This document shows positions 1 to 6,439 of a stretch of DNA of 7,296 nt, piece after piece; positions within the stretch are counted from its first letter, which is position 1, and each line of letters starts with the position of its first letter. Both the position numbers and the translations under genes were made by a program. The stretch spans positions 1 through 7,296 of the forward strand of contig PKYZ01000657.1 of assembly GCA_003132865.1 (NCBI GenBank). The letters are read 5' to 3'. Source of the DNA: Bryobacterales bacterium. GTDB taxonomy: Bacteria > Acidobacteriota > Terriglobia > Bryobacterales > Bryobacteraceae. The notes beneath the pieces were generated by a model. That model worked only from the letters and a program-made list of their open reading frames with translations, did not search any database and was not told the origin of the DNA.

Positions 1-44
1 AACAAAATGCAATGCCTTATTTCAACGCCTATTACCTGGCCTGC

Positions 45-75
45 GCGGGTCCCCCTGGGCCCGCTCTTCCTTCGA
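45..75 (+). terminator. Possible Rho-independent terminator of a gene left of the window
   Basis: GCGGGTCC at 45-52 pairs with GGGCCCGC at 57-64, giving eight base pairs with one U-G wobble around a CCCT tetraloop. The next bases, from 65 on (TCTTCCTTC), are pyrimidine-rich but not a pure T tract. It would end a + strand transcript entering from the left. The stem is clear from the sequence; terminator function is inferred. Confidence 0.35.
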
Positions 76-363
76 ATAATCAAGTCCTCCGACAACCGCC
101 ATAATCACGCGATCTCATACTTGCCCGCTCGACTGAAAACAAAAGCCCAACGGCAATCGGTCAGCCCAATCCCCGCCGCCGCCGTGCTATACCTCGGGTA
201 GGAAGAGTCTTCACTCGCGGATCGGCGTTCTGCCGGACTGCCTGCCGGATCATTGAAAACTGATACTCCCGGCAAGATCGCCGCCCTCTCTCCATTTGGC
301 TTTGTTCGTCCATTTTTCCAACAAACGCACAACAACCCGTGAAAAATACAAGACGAAGCCAAT

Positions 364-398
364 AAATGGGGGTATTTGTCGTGCGCAAATGGGGGTAT
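364..398. repeat. Two-copy 12-bp direct repeat with 23-bp period
   Basis: AAATGGGGGTAT occurs at 364-375 and again at 387-398. The bases after each copy diverge, so this is not a simple 23-bp tandem duplication. The start-to-start distance of 23 bp is close to two helical turns, which would put both copies on one DNA face, as at a site for a protein dimer. It could also be the remnant of a mobile-element end. It lies about 330 bp before the 728 start codon. Confidence 0.5.
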
Positions 399-491
399 CC
401 ATTATGGTATAGTTCTAGTACTGAATTGTCCTCACAGTGCCGGGCTAGTGTCCTGTCCGGGCTAAACAATGTGCAAGCGCGCCAAAGTGGG

Positions 492-509
492 GCGGACGCC
501 CTCGTCCGC
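492..509. repeat. Perfect GC-rich hairpin, possible dispersed intergenic repeat
   Basis: GCGGACG at 492-498 is followed by a CCCT loop and its exact complement CGTCCGC at 503-509. It is embedded in very GC-rich sequence and has no T tract, so a terminator is unlikely. Short GGACG/CGTCC hairpins of this style recur in intergenic DNA of some Acidobacteria and Planctomycetes; that comparison is from memory and uncertain. Confidence 0.4.
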
Positions 510-727
510 GCGCCCCCTGGTCGAGCTTCCGCAGCCATGGTCAACCCTTAATCGGGACGGCACACTGGCGAGATCGAGACGCCGGTCAGTCGGCTGGCGC
601 CGGCCGCGAGGACCAGGCACCGGCGCAGATACGGTCGCTAGAGTGGCGCTCCGCGTGCTCTATTGGTCGCGCTGTAGTTCCAGTGATGGAAGCCCGTTCG
701 TTCCGGCGAGAAAGGTAATGGTGGCGT

Positions 728-3700
728 GTGGCAAATAAGACCGGCAATCGTCGGCCAGGCGGGTTCGTGCGTTCTCTGCGTGCGCCTGACGCGCCTCGCC
801 CCAAGCGACGAACGCCCCCGGCTGGGAAGACCTCCACAGCATCCGTAACGCCCGTTTCCGCGGCAGCGCTCGTGCGGCCAACCGCCGAGGAACCCGCCGA
901 AGGCAGTTCAGTCCCCATTGTTGTTGGCGTAGGAGCCTCCGCCGGCGGCCTGGAGGCATTCACGGAGTTGCTCAGCCATCTGCCCCACGATACCGGCATG
1001 GCATTCGTGCTGATTCAGCACCTCGATCCGAGTCACGAGAGCCATCTGACTGAGCTGCTTTCCAAGGCATGCAAAATGCCCGTCTGTGAAGCGAAAGACG
1101 AGACCCGCGCCGAGGCCAATCATGTTTACGTGATTCCGCCGCGATGCAATTTAAGCATTTCCGATGGAGTCCTCGATACCTCGCCCCGGCCAGACAGTGG
1201 CCGCAACATGCCGGTCGATTCTTTTCTCCGCGCCCTGGCGGCAGACCGCGGTAGCAGGGCCATCGGCGTTATTCTGTCGGGAACCGCATCCGATGGGACG
1301 CTAGGCCTCCAGGCGGTCAAGGCCGCGGGCGGTATCACTTTCGCTCAGGAAAAACGAACCGCAAAGTTCGACGGCATGCCGGGAAGCGCCATCGCCGCCG
1401 GTGTGGTGGATTTTGTGCTGCCGCCGGCCGGAATCGCGCGGCAACTGGTGGCCATTGCGCGCGAATCTTATGTCCCGATCGAGCTTCTGAAGGCGACTGA
1501 GCCGCCGGCGGATCCGGCACTGGCCAAGATACTCCGGCTGGTGCGGAGCGCCACCGGAGTGGACTTCACACAGTACAAGCACAGCACCCTCCAGCGGCGC
1601 ATCAAGCGGCGCATGGCCCTCCGCGGATTCGCAAAGCTGGAAGACTACAGCCGGGATCTCGAGCAGAACCGCCAGGAAGCCAACGCCTTGTGCGAGAGCT
1701 GTTTTATCACCGTCACCGCATTCTTTCGGGAACCAGCGGTCTTCGAGGAACTGAAGGAGAGGGTATTCCCCGCGCTGGTTGAGAATAGAGGGCCCGAGGA
1801 TCCCATCCGGATCTGGGTGCCCGGGTGCGCCACGGGCGAGGAAGCTTATTCGATCGCCATCTGCTTGATGGAATTCCTGGACGACATGAAATCGAGCGTT
1901 CCGTTCGAGATTTTCGCTACAGATATCAGCGAAACGGCGATCGAAAAGGCCCGCGCCGGCACATACACGGGCGCCGCGTTGGCCCATGTCTCGCCGCAGC
2001 GATTGGCGCGGTTCTTCACTGGAACGGAACGCGGGTACCAGATTGCGAAGATCCTCCGTGACCTATGCGTTTTTGCAAGGCACAACGTGGCCGAGGACCC
2101 GCCTTTCTCCAGGCTGGATCTCATCAGTTGCTGCAACGTGCTGATCTACCTTGGAGCCGAACTGCAACGCAAGGTGTTGGCGATCCTGCATTACGCCCTC
2201 AAGCCAACGGGTTTCCTGGTACTCGGCCCATCGGAAAGCATCGGCACGCTTTCCGAGTCGTTTCATCAAGTGGACAAGACCCACAAGATCTATTGCATGC
2301 GGCCGGCCGCGAGTACACCGGCGCCACCCATAAGGGAAGGCCGCCGCGCCGAAGACCGGGTGGATCTCCGGCAGAAAACTGCCGAAGGCCGAGCCGGGCT
2401 GGACGTGCTGAGAGAAGCCGACCGGCTGGTGCTGGCCGAACATGGCCCTCCCGGCGTCATCATTGACGATGCTATGAACATTGTTCAGGTGCGGGGCCGC
2501 ACCGCCCCGTACCTCGAGCTTTCGCCGGGCGAGCCGACCCAAAATCTTCTGAAACTGGCGCGCGAAGGCTTGATTGCGGGTCTGGGTAAGGCGATCCAAA
2601 CTGCCAGACAAACGAACGCCGTAGCCAAAGAAGACGGCTTTCGGATCGAAGGCGGTGGCCGTTTAAGAGACGTCACAATCAAGGTAATCCCGTTCAGGGG
2701 CTCGTCCTCTTCCAAGGAACGCTATTTCCTGGTCCAGTTCGAGGACGCCGAGCCGAACGGTGGCCCGGACGCGATGCCCAAGCCCGCGATCGAGGACAAC
2801 GGGGGAAGCGCCCGGCTGCGTCGCGAGTTTGCTGCAACCAAAGAGTATCTGCGATCGATCGTCGCGGATAATGCAACCACCCTGGAAGAACTTAGGGCAG
2901 CGAACGAAGAGGCGCAGGCGGGCAACGAAGAACTGGAAACCGCGCAGGAAGAGCTGGAATCGGCCAACGAAGAATTGAACACGCTGAACGAAGAGCTGAA
3001 GATCAGCAATGTGGCATTCGGCAAAGTCAACCGGGATCTGACCAATCTTCTGGAAAGCATCAGCATACCCCTTGTCATGGTTGGGCGGGATCTGCGCATT
3101 CGCCGCTTTACGCGCGCCATGGAACCTATGTTGAATCTGATCGCCTCCGATGTCGGGCGGTCGATAACCGATCTTCAGCCTCAAATGGAACTACCCGACC
3201 TGCGGCGGTTGCTTTTGGATGCGATGGAGGGCGGCAATCGGAAACCGCGCGATGTCCGCGACTCGCACGGCCGCTGGTACTCGCTACGCATCCTCCCGTC
3301 CGTGGGACCGAATGGCAAAACCGACGGCGCCGTGCTGATGCTGATCGATATCGATGCCGCAAAGCGCGGTCTTGACTTCGCCGAAGCGATTGTAGAAACG
3401 GTGCGGGAGCCTCTGGTGATCCTGAACCAGAACCTGCAAGTCATGAAAGCGAACAAGAGGTTCTACGAAAGGTTCCAGGCCTCCCGGGAGGAGACGGAGG
3501 GGCGTCTCATCTACGACCTCGGGAACGGCCAATGGAATATCCCGAAACTGCGCGAGTTGCTGGAGAATATTCTTCCTGCGCACTCCACGTTCCGGGACTT
3601 TGAGGTGACACACGACTTTGAACATGTCGGAAGGAAAGTGATGCTGCTCAACGCCAGCGAGATCTTCGATCCGAATGCGCAAGCGCGGACCATCCTTCTG

Positions 3701-4474
3701 GCCATTGAGGACGCAACAGACCGCAAGCAGGCTGAGGAAGCACTCCGGACAACCAATGCCGAACTGCAGCATTTTGCCTATGCGCTCACGCACGACCTGC
3801 AGGAACCTCTACGGATGGTCGTGAATTTTACTGAGCTCTTGGGGCAGGAGTATGCAGGTAAGCTGGGCGACGAAGCGGACAAATTCATCTCCTATTCCGT
3901 GGAGGGGGCCCTGAGGATAGAGGCCCTGCTGAAGGCTCTGCTTGCCTATTGGGAAGTTACCGAGCGGGAACAGGGTAGCTTCGCCTCGATCGATTGCGGC
4001 GCTGTTCTCGCCAAAACGCTGTTGAACCTCCAGGCGGCCATTGCGACCAGTGGCGCCATCGTAACTTCCGATCCATTACCAACCGTGATAGCCGAAGAGG
4101 TTATGCTGACGCAGCTCTTCCAGAACCTCATTTCCAATTCGATCAAGTACAGAAGCGAGGAAACGCCCCGAATCCACGTCTCGGCGGAGAGAGACGCGGC
4201 AGGGTGGCTGTTTGCGGTGAGGGACAACGGAATCGGTATCGATCCGCGAGACACCATCCGGGTGTTCGGCATGTTCAAACGCTTGCATGGAAACGAAACT
4301 CCCGGCACCGGCATCGGTCTGGCGCTTTGCAAGAAGATTGTCGAGCGCAAGGGTGGGCGGATCTGGGTGGAATCGGAAACAGGGCGGGGCGCTACGTTCA
4401 AGTTCACAATTCCCAACGGCCGTACGGAGCACGCCCCCAACCCCGGCGCGCAGACTGGAAATGGGCAACTCTGA
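728..4474 (+). CDS. CheB-CheR fusion with PAS domains and C-terminal histidine kinase
   Basis: A 1248-residue cytoplasmic signalling protein. Residues 1-60 are a Pro/Arg/Ala-rich tail of unknown role. CheB methylesterase spans about 62-245, with catalytic Ser71 (GASAGG), His98 (QHLD) and Asp189 (GTASDG). CheR methyltransferase spans about 262-525, with VTAFFRE (328-334), SAM-binding loop VPGCATGEEA (364-373) and acidic ATDIS (397-401). Its CRN-type signature reads SCCN (467-470), with Cys at the usual Arg. A PAS-like domain (about 563-673), a Glu-rich coiled coil (697-770) with repeated NEEL, and two PAS domains (about 771-878 and 884-998) follow. The kinase has His1022 (THDLQEPLR), N-box Asn1133/Asn1137, G1 DNGIGI (1166-1171), F-box FGMFKRLH (1180-1187) and G2 GTGIGLAL (1193-1200). 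No receiver domain or membrane segment is seen. The frame is closed by a stop at 716-718, and GTG 728 is the first start; AAAGG at 711-715 is 12 bases away, so a later start is possible. Known for the family: multi-domain CheBR sensors. The input signal and target are unknown. Confidence 0.95.
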   Translation: MANKTGNRRPGGFVRSLRAPDAPRPKRRTPPAGKTSTASVTPVSAAALVRPTAEEPAEGSSVPIVVGVGASAGGLEAFTELLSHLPHDTGMAFVLIQHLDPSHESHLTELLSKACKMPVCEAKDETRAEANHVYVIPPRCNLSISDGVLDTSPRPDSGRNMPVDSFLRALAADRGSRAIGVILSGTASDGTLGLQAVKAAGGITFAQEKRTAKFDGMPGSAIAAGVVDFVLPPAGIARQLVAIARESYVPIELLKATEPPADPALAKILRLVRSATGVDFTQYKHSTLQRRIKRRMALRGFAKLEDYSRDLEQNRQEANALCESCFITVTAFFREPAVFEELKERVFPALVENRGPEDPIRIWVPGCATGEEAYSIAICLMEFLDDMKSSVPFEIFATDISETAIEKARAGTYTGAALAHVSPQRLARFFTGTERGYQIAKILRDLCVFARHNVAEDPPFSRLDLISCCNVLIYLGAELQRKVLAILHYALKPTGFLVLGPSESIGTLSESFHQVDKTHKIYCMRPAASTPAPPIREGRRAEDRVDLRQKTAEGRAGLDVLREADRLVLAEHGPPGVIIDDAMNIVQVRGRTAPYLELSPGEPTQNLLKLAREGLIAGLGKAIQTARQTNAVAKEDGFRIEGGGRLRDVTIKVIPFRGSSSSKERYFLVQFEDAEPNGGPDAMPKPAIEDNGGSARLRREFAATKEYLRSIVADNATTLEELRAANEEAQAGNEELETAQEELESANEELNTLNEELKISNVAFGKVNRDLTNLLESISIPLVMVGRDLRIRRFTRAMEPMLNLIASDVGRSITDLQPQMELPDLRRLLLDAMEGGNRKPRDVRDSHGRWYSLRILPSVGPNGKTDGAVLMLIDIDAAKRGLDFAEAIVETVREPLVILNQNLQVMKANKRFYERFQASREETEGRLIYDLGNGQWNIPKLRELLENILPAHSTFRDFEVTHDFEHVGRKVMLLNASEIFDPNAQARTILLAIEDATDRKQAEEALRTTNAELQHFAYALTHDLQEPLRMVVNFTELLGQEYAGKLGDEADKFISYSVEGALRIEALLKALLAYWEVTEREQGSFASIDCGAVLAKTLLNLQAAIATSGAIVTSDPLPTVIAEEVMLTQLFQNLISNSIKYRSEETPRIHVSAERDAAGWLFAVRDNGIGIDPRDTIRVFGMFKRLHGNETPGTGIGLALCKKIVERKGGRIWVESETGRGATFKFTIPNGRTEHAPNPGAQTGNGQL

Positions 4475-5240
4475 CCAAAACCGCAGGGAAGACGAAATCG
4501 AGCGCCTGCGCAAGGCGCTCGACGCGGAAACTCGGGCGTGCCTCCAGGTCCGGAGGCAGTTGGACCGGGCGAGCGCGGAATTCGAAGAGTTTGTCTCGAT
4601 GGCGGCTCATAACCTGCGCGAGCCTCTCCGGGATGTAGCCTCATTCAGTCAACTGATGGCCGAGACCTATGCTGGCCGCCTCGATTCCGATGCCGGCGTA
4701 TTCCTCGATCACATCCGGGAAGGGGCGGCCAGAGCACAGGCACTGCTCGGCGACGTGGTGGACTACTGGGCCACGGGTACTGGCGACCGGCAGCCCTCCC
4801 GGACGGACATGGAAGCGGTTCTTCGCCAGGCGCTCCTCTCGACGGACAAGCAGATCGCAGGACGGAGCGCAATCGTTACCCATGACCCTCTACCGGTGGT
4901 GGTGGGAGACTTCGAAATCCTGACCAAGGTCCTGCACCATCTGATTAGAAATGCCATCGAATACTGCGGCGCGCCTTCTCCGCGCGTTCACATTTCATCC
5001 GGACGGGCGGATCTCGAATGGGTATTCTCCGTACAAGACCACGGTCCTGGTATAGACCCGGCATTCCAAGGCCGCCTATTCGGGGTGTTTAAGCGCCTGC
5101 ACGGGAAAGAGCACCCCGGGAACGGACTTGGACTCGCATTCTGCAAGAAGGCCATCGAGTGGCATGGCGGCCGAGTGTGGATGGAGTCGACACCTGGGGT
5201 GGGATCGACGTTCCATTTCACTCTGCCGCCTGCTGATTAA
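4461..5240 (+). CDS. Sensor-less histidine kinase, paralogue of the preceding kinase domain
   Basis: A 259-residue soluble histidine kinase. Residues 9-45 are charged and probably coiled coil. The phosphoacceptor helix carries His50 (AAHNLREPLR), and the ATPase domain follows: N-box HHLIRNAIEY (159-168, Asn164), G1 DHGPGI (193-198), F-box LFGVFKRLHG (206-215) and G2 GNGLGLAFCK (220-229). No PAS, GAF, HAMP or membrane segment is present, so input must come through a partner or the coiled coil. It aligns without large gaps to residues 1016-1229 of the upstream protein and shares YW (102-103) and AIVTxDPLP. ATG 4461 was chosen because kinase-like sequence begins there; the frame stays open back to 4287 but that part is a shadow of the upstream gene. 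The ATG precedes the upstream TGA by 11 bases (a 14-bp overlap) with only a weak GGAA before it, so translation is probably coupled. His replaces Asn in G1 and at the first N-box Asn, so activity may be altered. Confidence 0.88.
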   Translation: MGNSDQNRREDEIERLRKALDAETRACLQVRRQLDRASAEFEEFVSMAAHNLREPLRDVASFSQLMAETYAGRLDSDAGVFLDHIREGAARAQALLGDVVDYWATGTGDRQPSRTDMEAVLRQALLSTDKQIAGRSAIVTHDPLPVVVGDFEILTKVLHHLIRNAIEYCGAPSPRVHISSGRADLEWVFSVQDHGPGIDPAFQGRLFGVFKRLHGKEHPGNGLGLAFCKKAIEWHGGRVWMESTPGVGSTFHFTLPPAD

Positions 5241-5261
5241 CATTCTGTCGGCGGCGGTCCG

Positions 5262-5293
5262 GCAATTCTTGCCTTAGGGACGGCAGGAATTGC
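5262..5293 (+). terminator. Strong hairpin after the kinase operon
   Basis: GCAATTCTTGCC (5262-5273) pairs with GGCAGGAATTGC (5282-5293) over 12 bp with one U-G wobble and an 8-base loop, starting 22 bases after the kinase stop. The wobble pairs only in the + strand RNA, which suits a structure acting in the kinase transcript. There is no T tract after it, so it could be a 3'-end stabiliser or a Rho-assisted end rather than a classic terminator. Confidence 0.5.
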
Positions 5294-5388
5294 ACCCACG
5301 GTGCGGCGCATCGATCTTCCAGCTTGTGTTCACACACGTTCTGCTTTGGTCCCAAATCTGCCCACAGGATGCCCGGTGAAGAAACCGA

Positions 5389-5412
5389 GTTCAAGACCAA
5401 CACCTCTTGAAC
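5389..5412. promoter_or_regulatory. Perfect 8-bp inverted repeat upstream of the PRC-barrel gene
   Basis: GTTCAAGA (5389-5396) and TCTTGAAC (5405-5412) are exact complements separated by 8 bases, 25 bp before the PRC start codon. Centre-to-centre spacing of 16 bp is plausible for a dimeric regulator. A weak promoter reading (TTCAAG at 5390-5395, CATACT at 5413-5418, 17-base spacer) would be covered by it, but it would give a very short leader. Operator versus RNA hairpin cannot be decided from sequence. Confidence 0.35.
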
Positions 5413-5437
5413 CATACTGAAAAAGAAGGAGATATTC

Positions 5438-5818
5438 ATGCCACAAACGAGAGATGCCAAAGGACGGTGGATGCAGAGTGTTCTGGCGGCAGACACTCTT
5501 ACAGGCGATCGGGTCGTGAACCGTCAAAAAGAGGATCTCGGAACAATCGAGCATTTAATGATCGACGTGGAGAAGGGCCGTGTTGCTTACGCGGTTCTTT
5601 CGTTCGGGGGATTCCTGGGTATGGGCGACAAATTGTTTGCCATCCCCTGGAGCGCCCTCGCGGTAGACACCGATGAAAGACAGTTCATCCTGGACGTCGA
5701 TAAAACGTTACTCCAGCGCGCTCCCGGTTTCGACAAGGCTCACTGGCCGAACATGGCGGACCACGTCTGGGGCGCCGAAGTCTCCGCCTATTACGGCGCC
5801 AAGCCCTATTGGACCTAG
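5438..5818 (+). CDS. PRC-barrel domain protein
   Basis: A 126-residue soluble protein. Residues 14-77 match the PRC-barrel fold: VLAADTLTGDRVVN, then LGTIEHLMIDVEKGRVAYAV, then the turn LGMGDKLFAIPWSAL. The C-terminal tail is aromatic and ends AYYGAKPYW, an ending I recall from stand-alone PRC proteins of environmental bacteria. PRC barrels are small beta domains that bind partners such as ribosome-assembly factors (RimM) or photosynthetic reaction centres; stand-alone copies have no settled function and often sit among stress genes. There is no signal peptide or membrane segment. The start is firm: AAGGAG at 5426-5431 is 6 bases before ATG. A 197-bp gap with a hairpin separates it from the kinases, so it probably has its own promoter. 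Confidence 0.9.
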   Translation: MPQTRDAKGRWMQSVLAADTLTGDRVVNRQKEDLGTIEHLMIDVEKGRVAYAVLSFGGFLGMGDKLFAIPWSALAVDTDERQFILDVDKTLLQRAPGFDKAHWPNMADHVWGAEVSAYYGAKPYWT

Positions 5819-5833
5819 AATTGCAACTCCGTC

Positions 5834-5860
5834 GGGGCGGGTGACGGAAAACCCCGCCCC
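5834..5860 (+). terminator. GC-rich hairpin between the PRC and CsbD-like genes
   Basis: GGGGCGGG (5834-5841) pairs exactly with CCCGCCCC (5853-5860) around an 11-base loop, 15 bases after the PRC stop codon. No T tract follows. It could partly terminate transcription or protect the PRC mRNA 3' end while letting some transcription reach the next gene. Confidence 0.45.
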
Positions 5861-5900
5861 TGCCGATTAGGCGAACTTCAATAATTAAGGAGAGAAACAG

Positions 5901-6080
5901 ATGAAGCCGAGCACGAAGGATCAGATTAAAGGCAAGTTTCACGAGGTGAAAGGCAAAGTCAAGGAGAAGGCCGGCCAGGTCGCCAACAATCCTAACGTAC
6001 AGTCCAAAGGCAAATCCGAGAACGTCGCTGGCAAAGTCCAAAAGAAAGTCGGGCAGATTGAGAAGGTCTTTGAAAAGTAA
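5901..6080 (+). CDS. CsbD family (UPF0337) small stress protein
   Basis: A 59-residue, highly charged, Lys-rich protein without Cys or Trp. It shows the CsbD pattern of two related halves: KDQIKGKFHEVKGKVKEKAG (6-25), then KGKSENVAGKVQKKVGQIEK (36-55). It is predicted soluble and largely helical or disordered. CsbD proteins are induced by general stress (sigma-B in Bacillus, osmotic or stationary stress elsewhere); the biochemical role is unknown. The start is supported by TAAGGAG at 5886-5892, 8 bases before ATG. It is slightly shorter than the usual 60-70 residues but looks complete. A terminator-like hairpin follows directly, so the transcript may end here. Confidence 0.9.
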   Translation: MKPSTKDQIKGKFHEVKGKVKEKAGQVANNPNVQSKGKSENVAGKVQKKVGQIEKVFEK

Positions 6081-6086
6081 GGGTGG

Positions 6087-6114
6087 GGCAGGCATTCAGC
6101 CTGCCTTGATTTCT
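6087..6114 (+). terminator. Rho-independent terminator after the CsbD-like gene
   Basis: GGCAGGC (6087-6093), loop ATTCA, and exact complement GCCTGCC (6099-6105) are followed by TTGATTTCT. A short GC stem, 5-base loop and T-rich tail, 6 bases after the stop codon, make this the best terminator candidate in the window. Confidence 0.6.
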
Positions 6115-6181
6115 GCCACGGGTTGCTAGACTAGGCGCCCATGACGGCATTGTGCTTTTGGTAGCAGACAAAACAATAGGC

Positions 6182-6207
6182 GGGGCTCGGCGCGAGCGCC
6201 GAGCTTC
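6182..6207 (+). promoter_or_regulatory. Leader hairpin before the DUF3309-like gene
   Basis: GCTCGGCGC (6185-6193) and GCGCCGAGC (6196-6204) are exact complements with 2 bases between; in RNA this would be 8 bp with a CGAG loop. Two G-U pairs and one G-C pair can extend the stem to 6182-6207. It ends 10 bases before the ribosome binding site, so it probably lies in the 5' leader and could stabilise the mRNA or shape translation. A second terminator for upstream transcripts is the alternative. Confidence 0.45.
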
Positions 6208-6228
6208 AGAAAGAAGCAAGGATCCAAA

Positions 6229-6381
6229 ATGCTGATACTGATTATTATTCTGTTGTTGGTTTTCGGCGGCGGCGGGTACTACGGCTATGGCCGCTGGGGT
6301 TACGGAGGCGGTGCAGGCATAGGCGTGGGTGGAGTGTTATTGATTCTGCTCATAGCCTACATGTTGGGGCTTTTCCACTAA
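6229..6381 (+). CDS. DUF3309-like glycine-rich small membrane protein
   Basis: A 50-residue peptide too short for most ORF finders. Residues 1-12 are a hydrophobic run (MLILIIILLLVF). A Gly/Tyr/Trp-rich centre follows (13-35, including GYYGYGRWGYGGG), then a second hydrophobic run (36-48). This layout of two short membrane segments flanking a Gly-aromatic loop matches the DUF3309 family, whose function is unknown and which is often found beside CsbD and GlsB-type stress genes. The start is supported by AAGGA at 6218-6222, 6 bases before ATG. The reading frame is clean and ends in TAA. It is probably an inner-membrane peptide. Confidence 0.75.
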   Translation: MLILIIILLLVFGGGGYYGYGRWGYGGGAGIGVGGVLLILLIAYMLGLFH

Positions 6382-6439
6382 AGCAACGGCTCGACACTCG
6401 GGACGCCGCGTGCGGCGGGCTTCGTTGTCGAGCTTGCTT
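6381..6439 (+). terminator. Long composite hairpin at the end of the DUF3309-like gene
   Basis: AAGCAACGGCTCGACA (6381-6396) pairs with TGTCGAGCTTGCTT (6426-6439): 6 + 8 bp with a 2-base CG bulge. Inside it sits a second stem, CGCCGC (6404-6409) with GCGGCG (6412-6417). The structure begins at the last base of the stop codon. Only TT and GCG follow the stem, so intrinsic termination is uncertain; a repetitive palindromic element or mRNA-protecting structure is possible. Confidence 0.5.

Larger units (their letters stand above)
1..727. other. Gene-free leader region upstream of the CheB/CheR-kinase gene
   Basis: I see no credible coding sequence in this stretch. The open frames are short, lack family motifs and mostly lack a ribosome binding site. 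The longest, on the minus strand at 161-544, is rich in Arg, Ala and Ser and resembles no family I know. The region contains a terminator-like hairpin (45-64), a pair of direct repeats (364-375 and 387-398), short repeated words (CCGGGCTA at 440-447 and 457-464) and a perfect GC-rich hairpin (492-509). The promoter of the 728 gene should lie in the right half, but I could not pick convincing -35/-10 boxes. A worn-down mobile element or intergenic repeat is possible. Confidence 0.6.

Noticed and set aside
161..544. 127-residue open frame on the minus strand
   Set aside because: Low-complexity Arg/Ala composition, no motif, no family resemblance, and it covers the direct repeats and hairpin; probably a chance frame.
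1301..1987. 228-residue minus-strand open frame inside the CheB/CheR gene
   Set aside because: Lies antisense to well-conserved CheB and CheR motifs; a shadow of GC-rich codon use.
2879..3003. Repeated GAAGAA/GAGCTG words in the DNA
   Set aside because: Explained by the Glu-rich coiled coil (NEEL repeats) of the fusion protein, common in this family; not a DNA repeat element.
4287..4460. N-terminal extension of the second kinase
   Set aside because: This part is out of frame with, and fully inside, the conserved ATPase coding sequence of the upstream gene, and its translation has no kinase or sensor features.
3946..4644. 232-residue minus-strand open frame across the kinase junction
   Set aside because: Antisense to conserved kinase boxes of both genes and without recognisable domains.
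6150..6177. Possible promoter TTGTGC / AACAAT before the DUF3309-like gene
   Set aside because: Only 3 of 6 and 4 of 6 matches to the sigma-70 boxes with a 16-base spacer; too weak to call.
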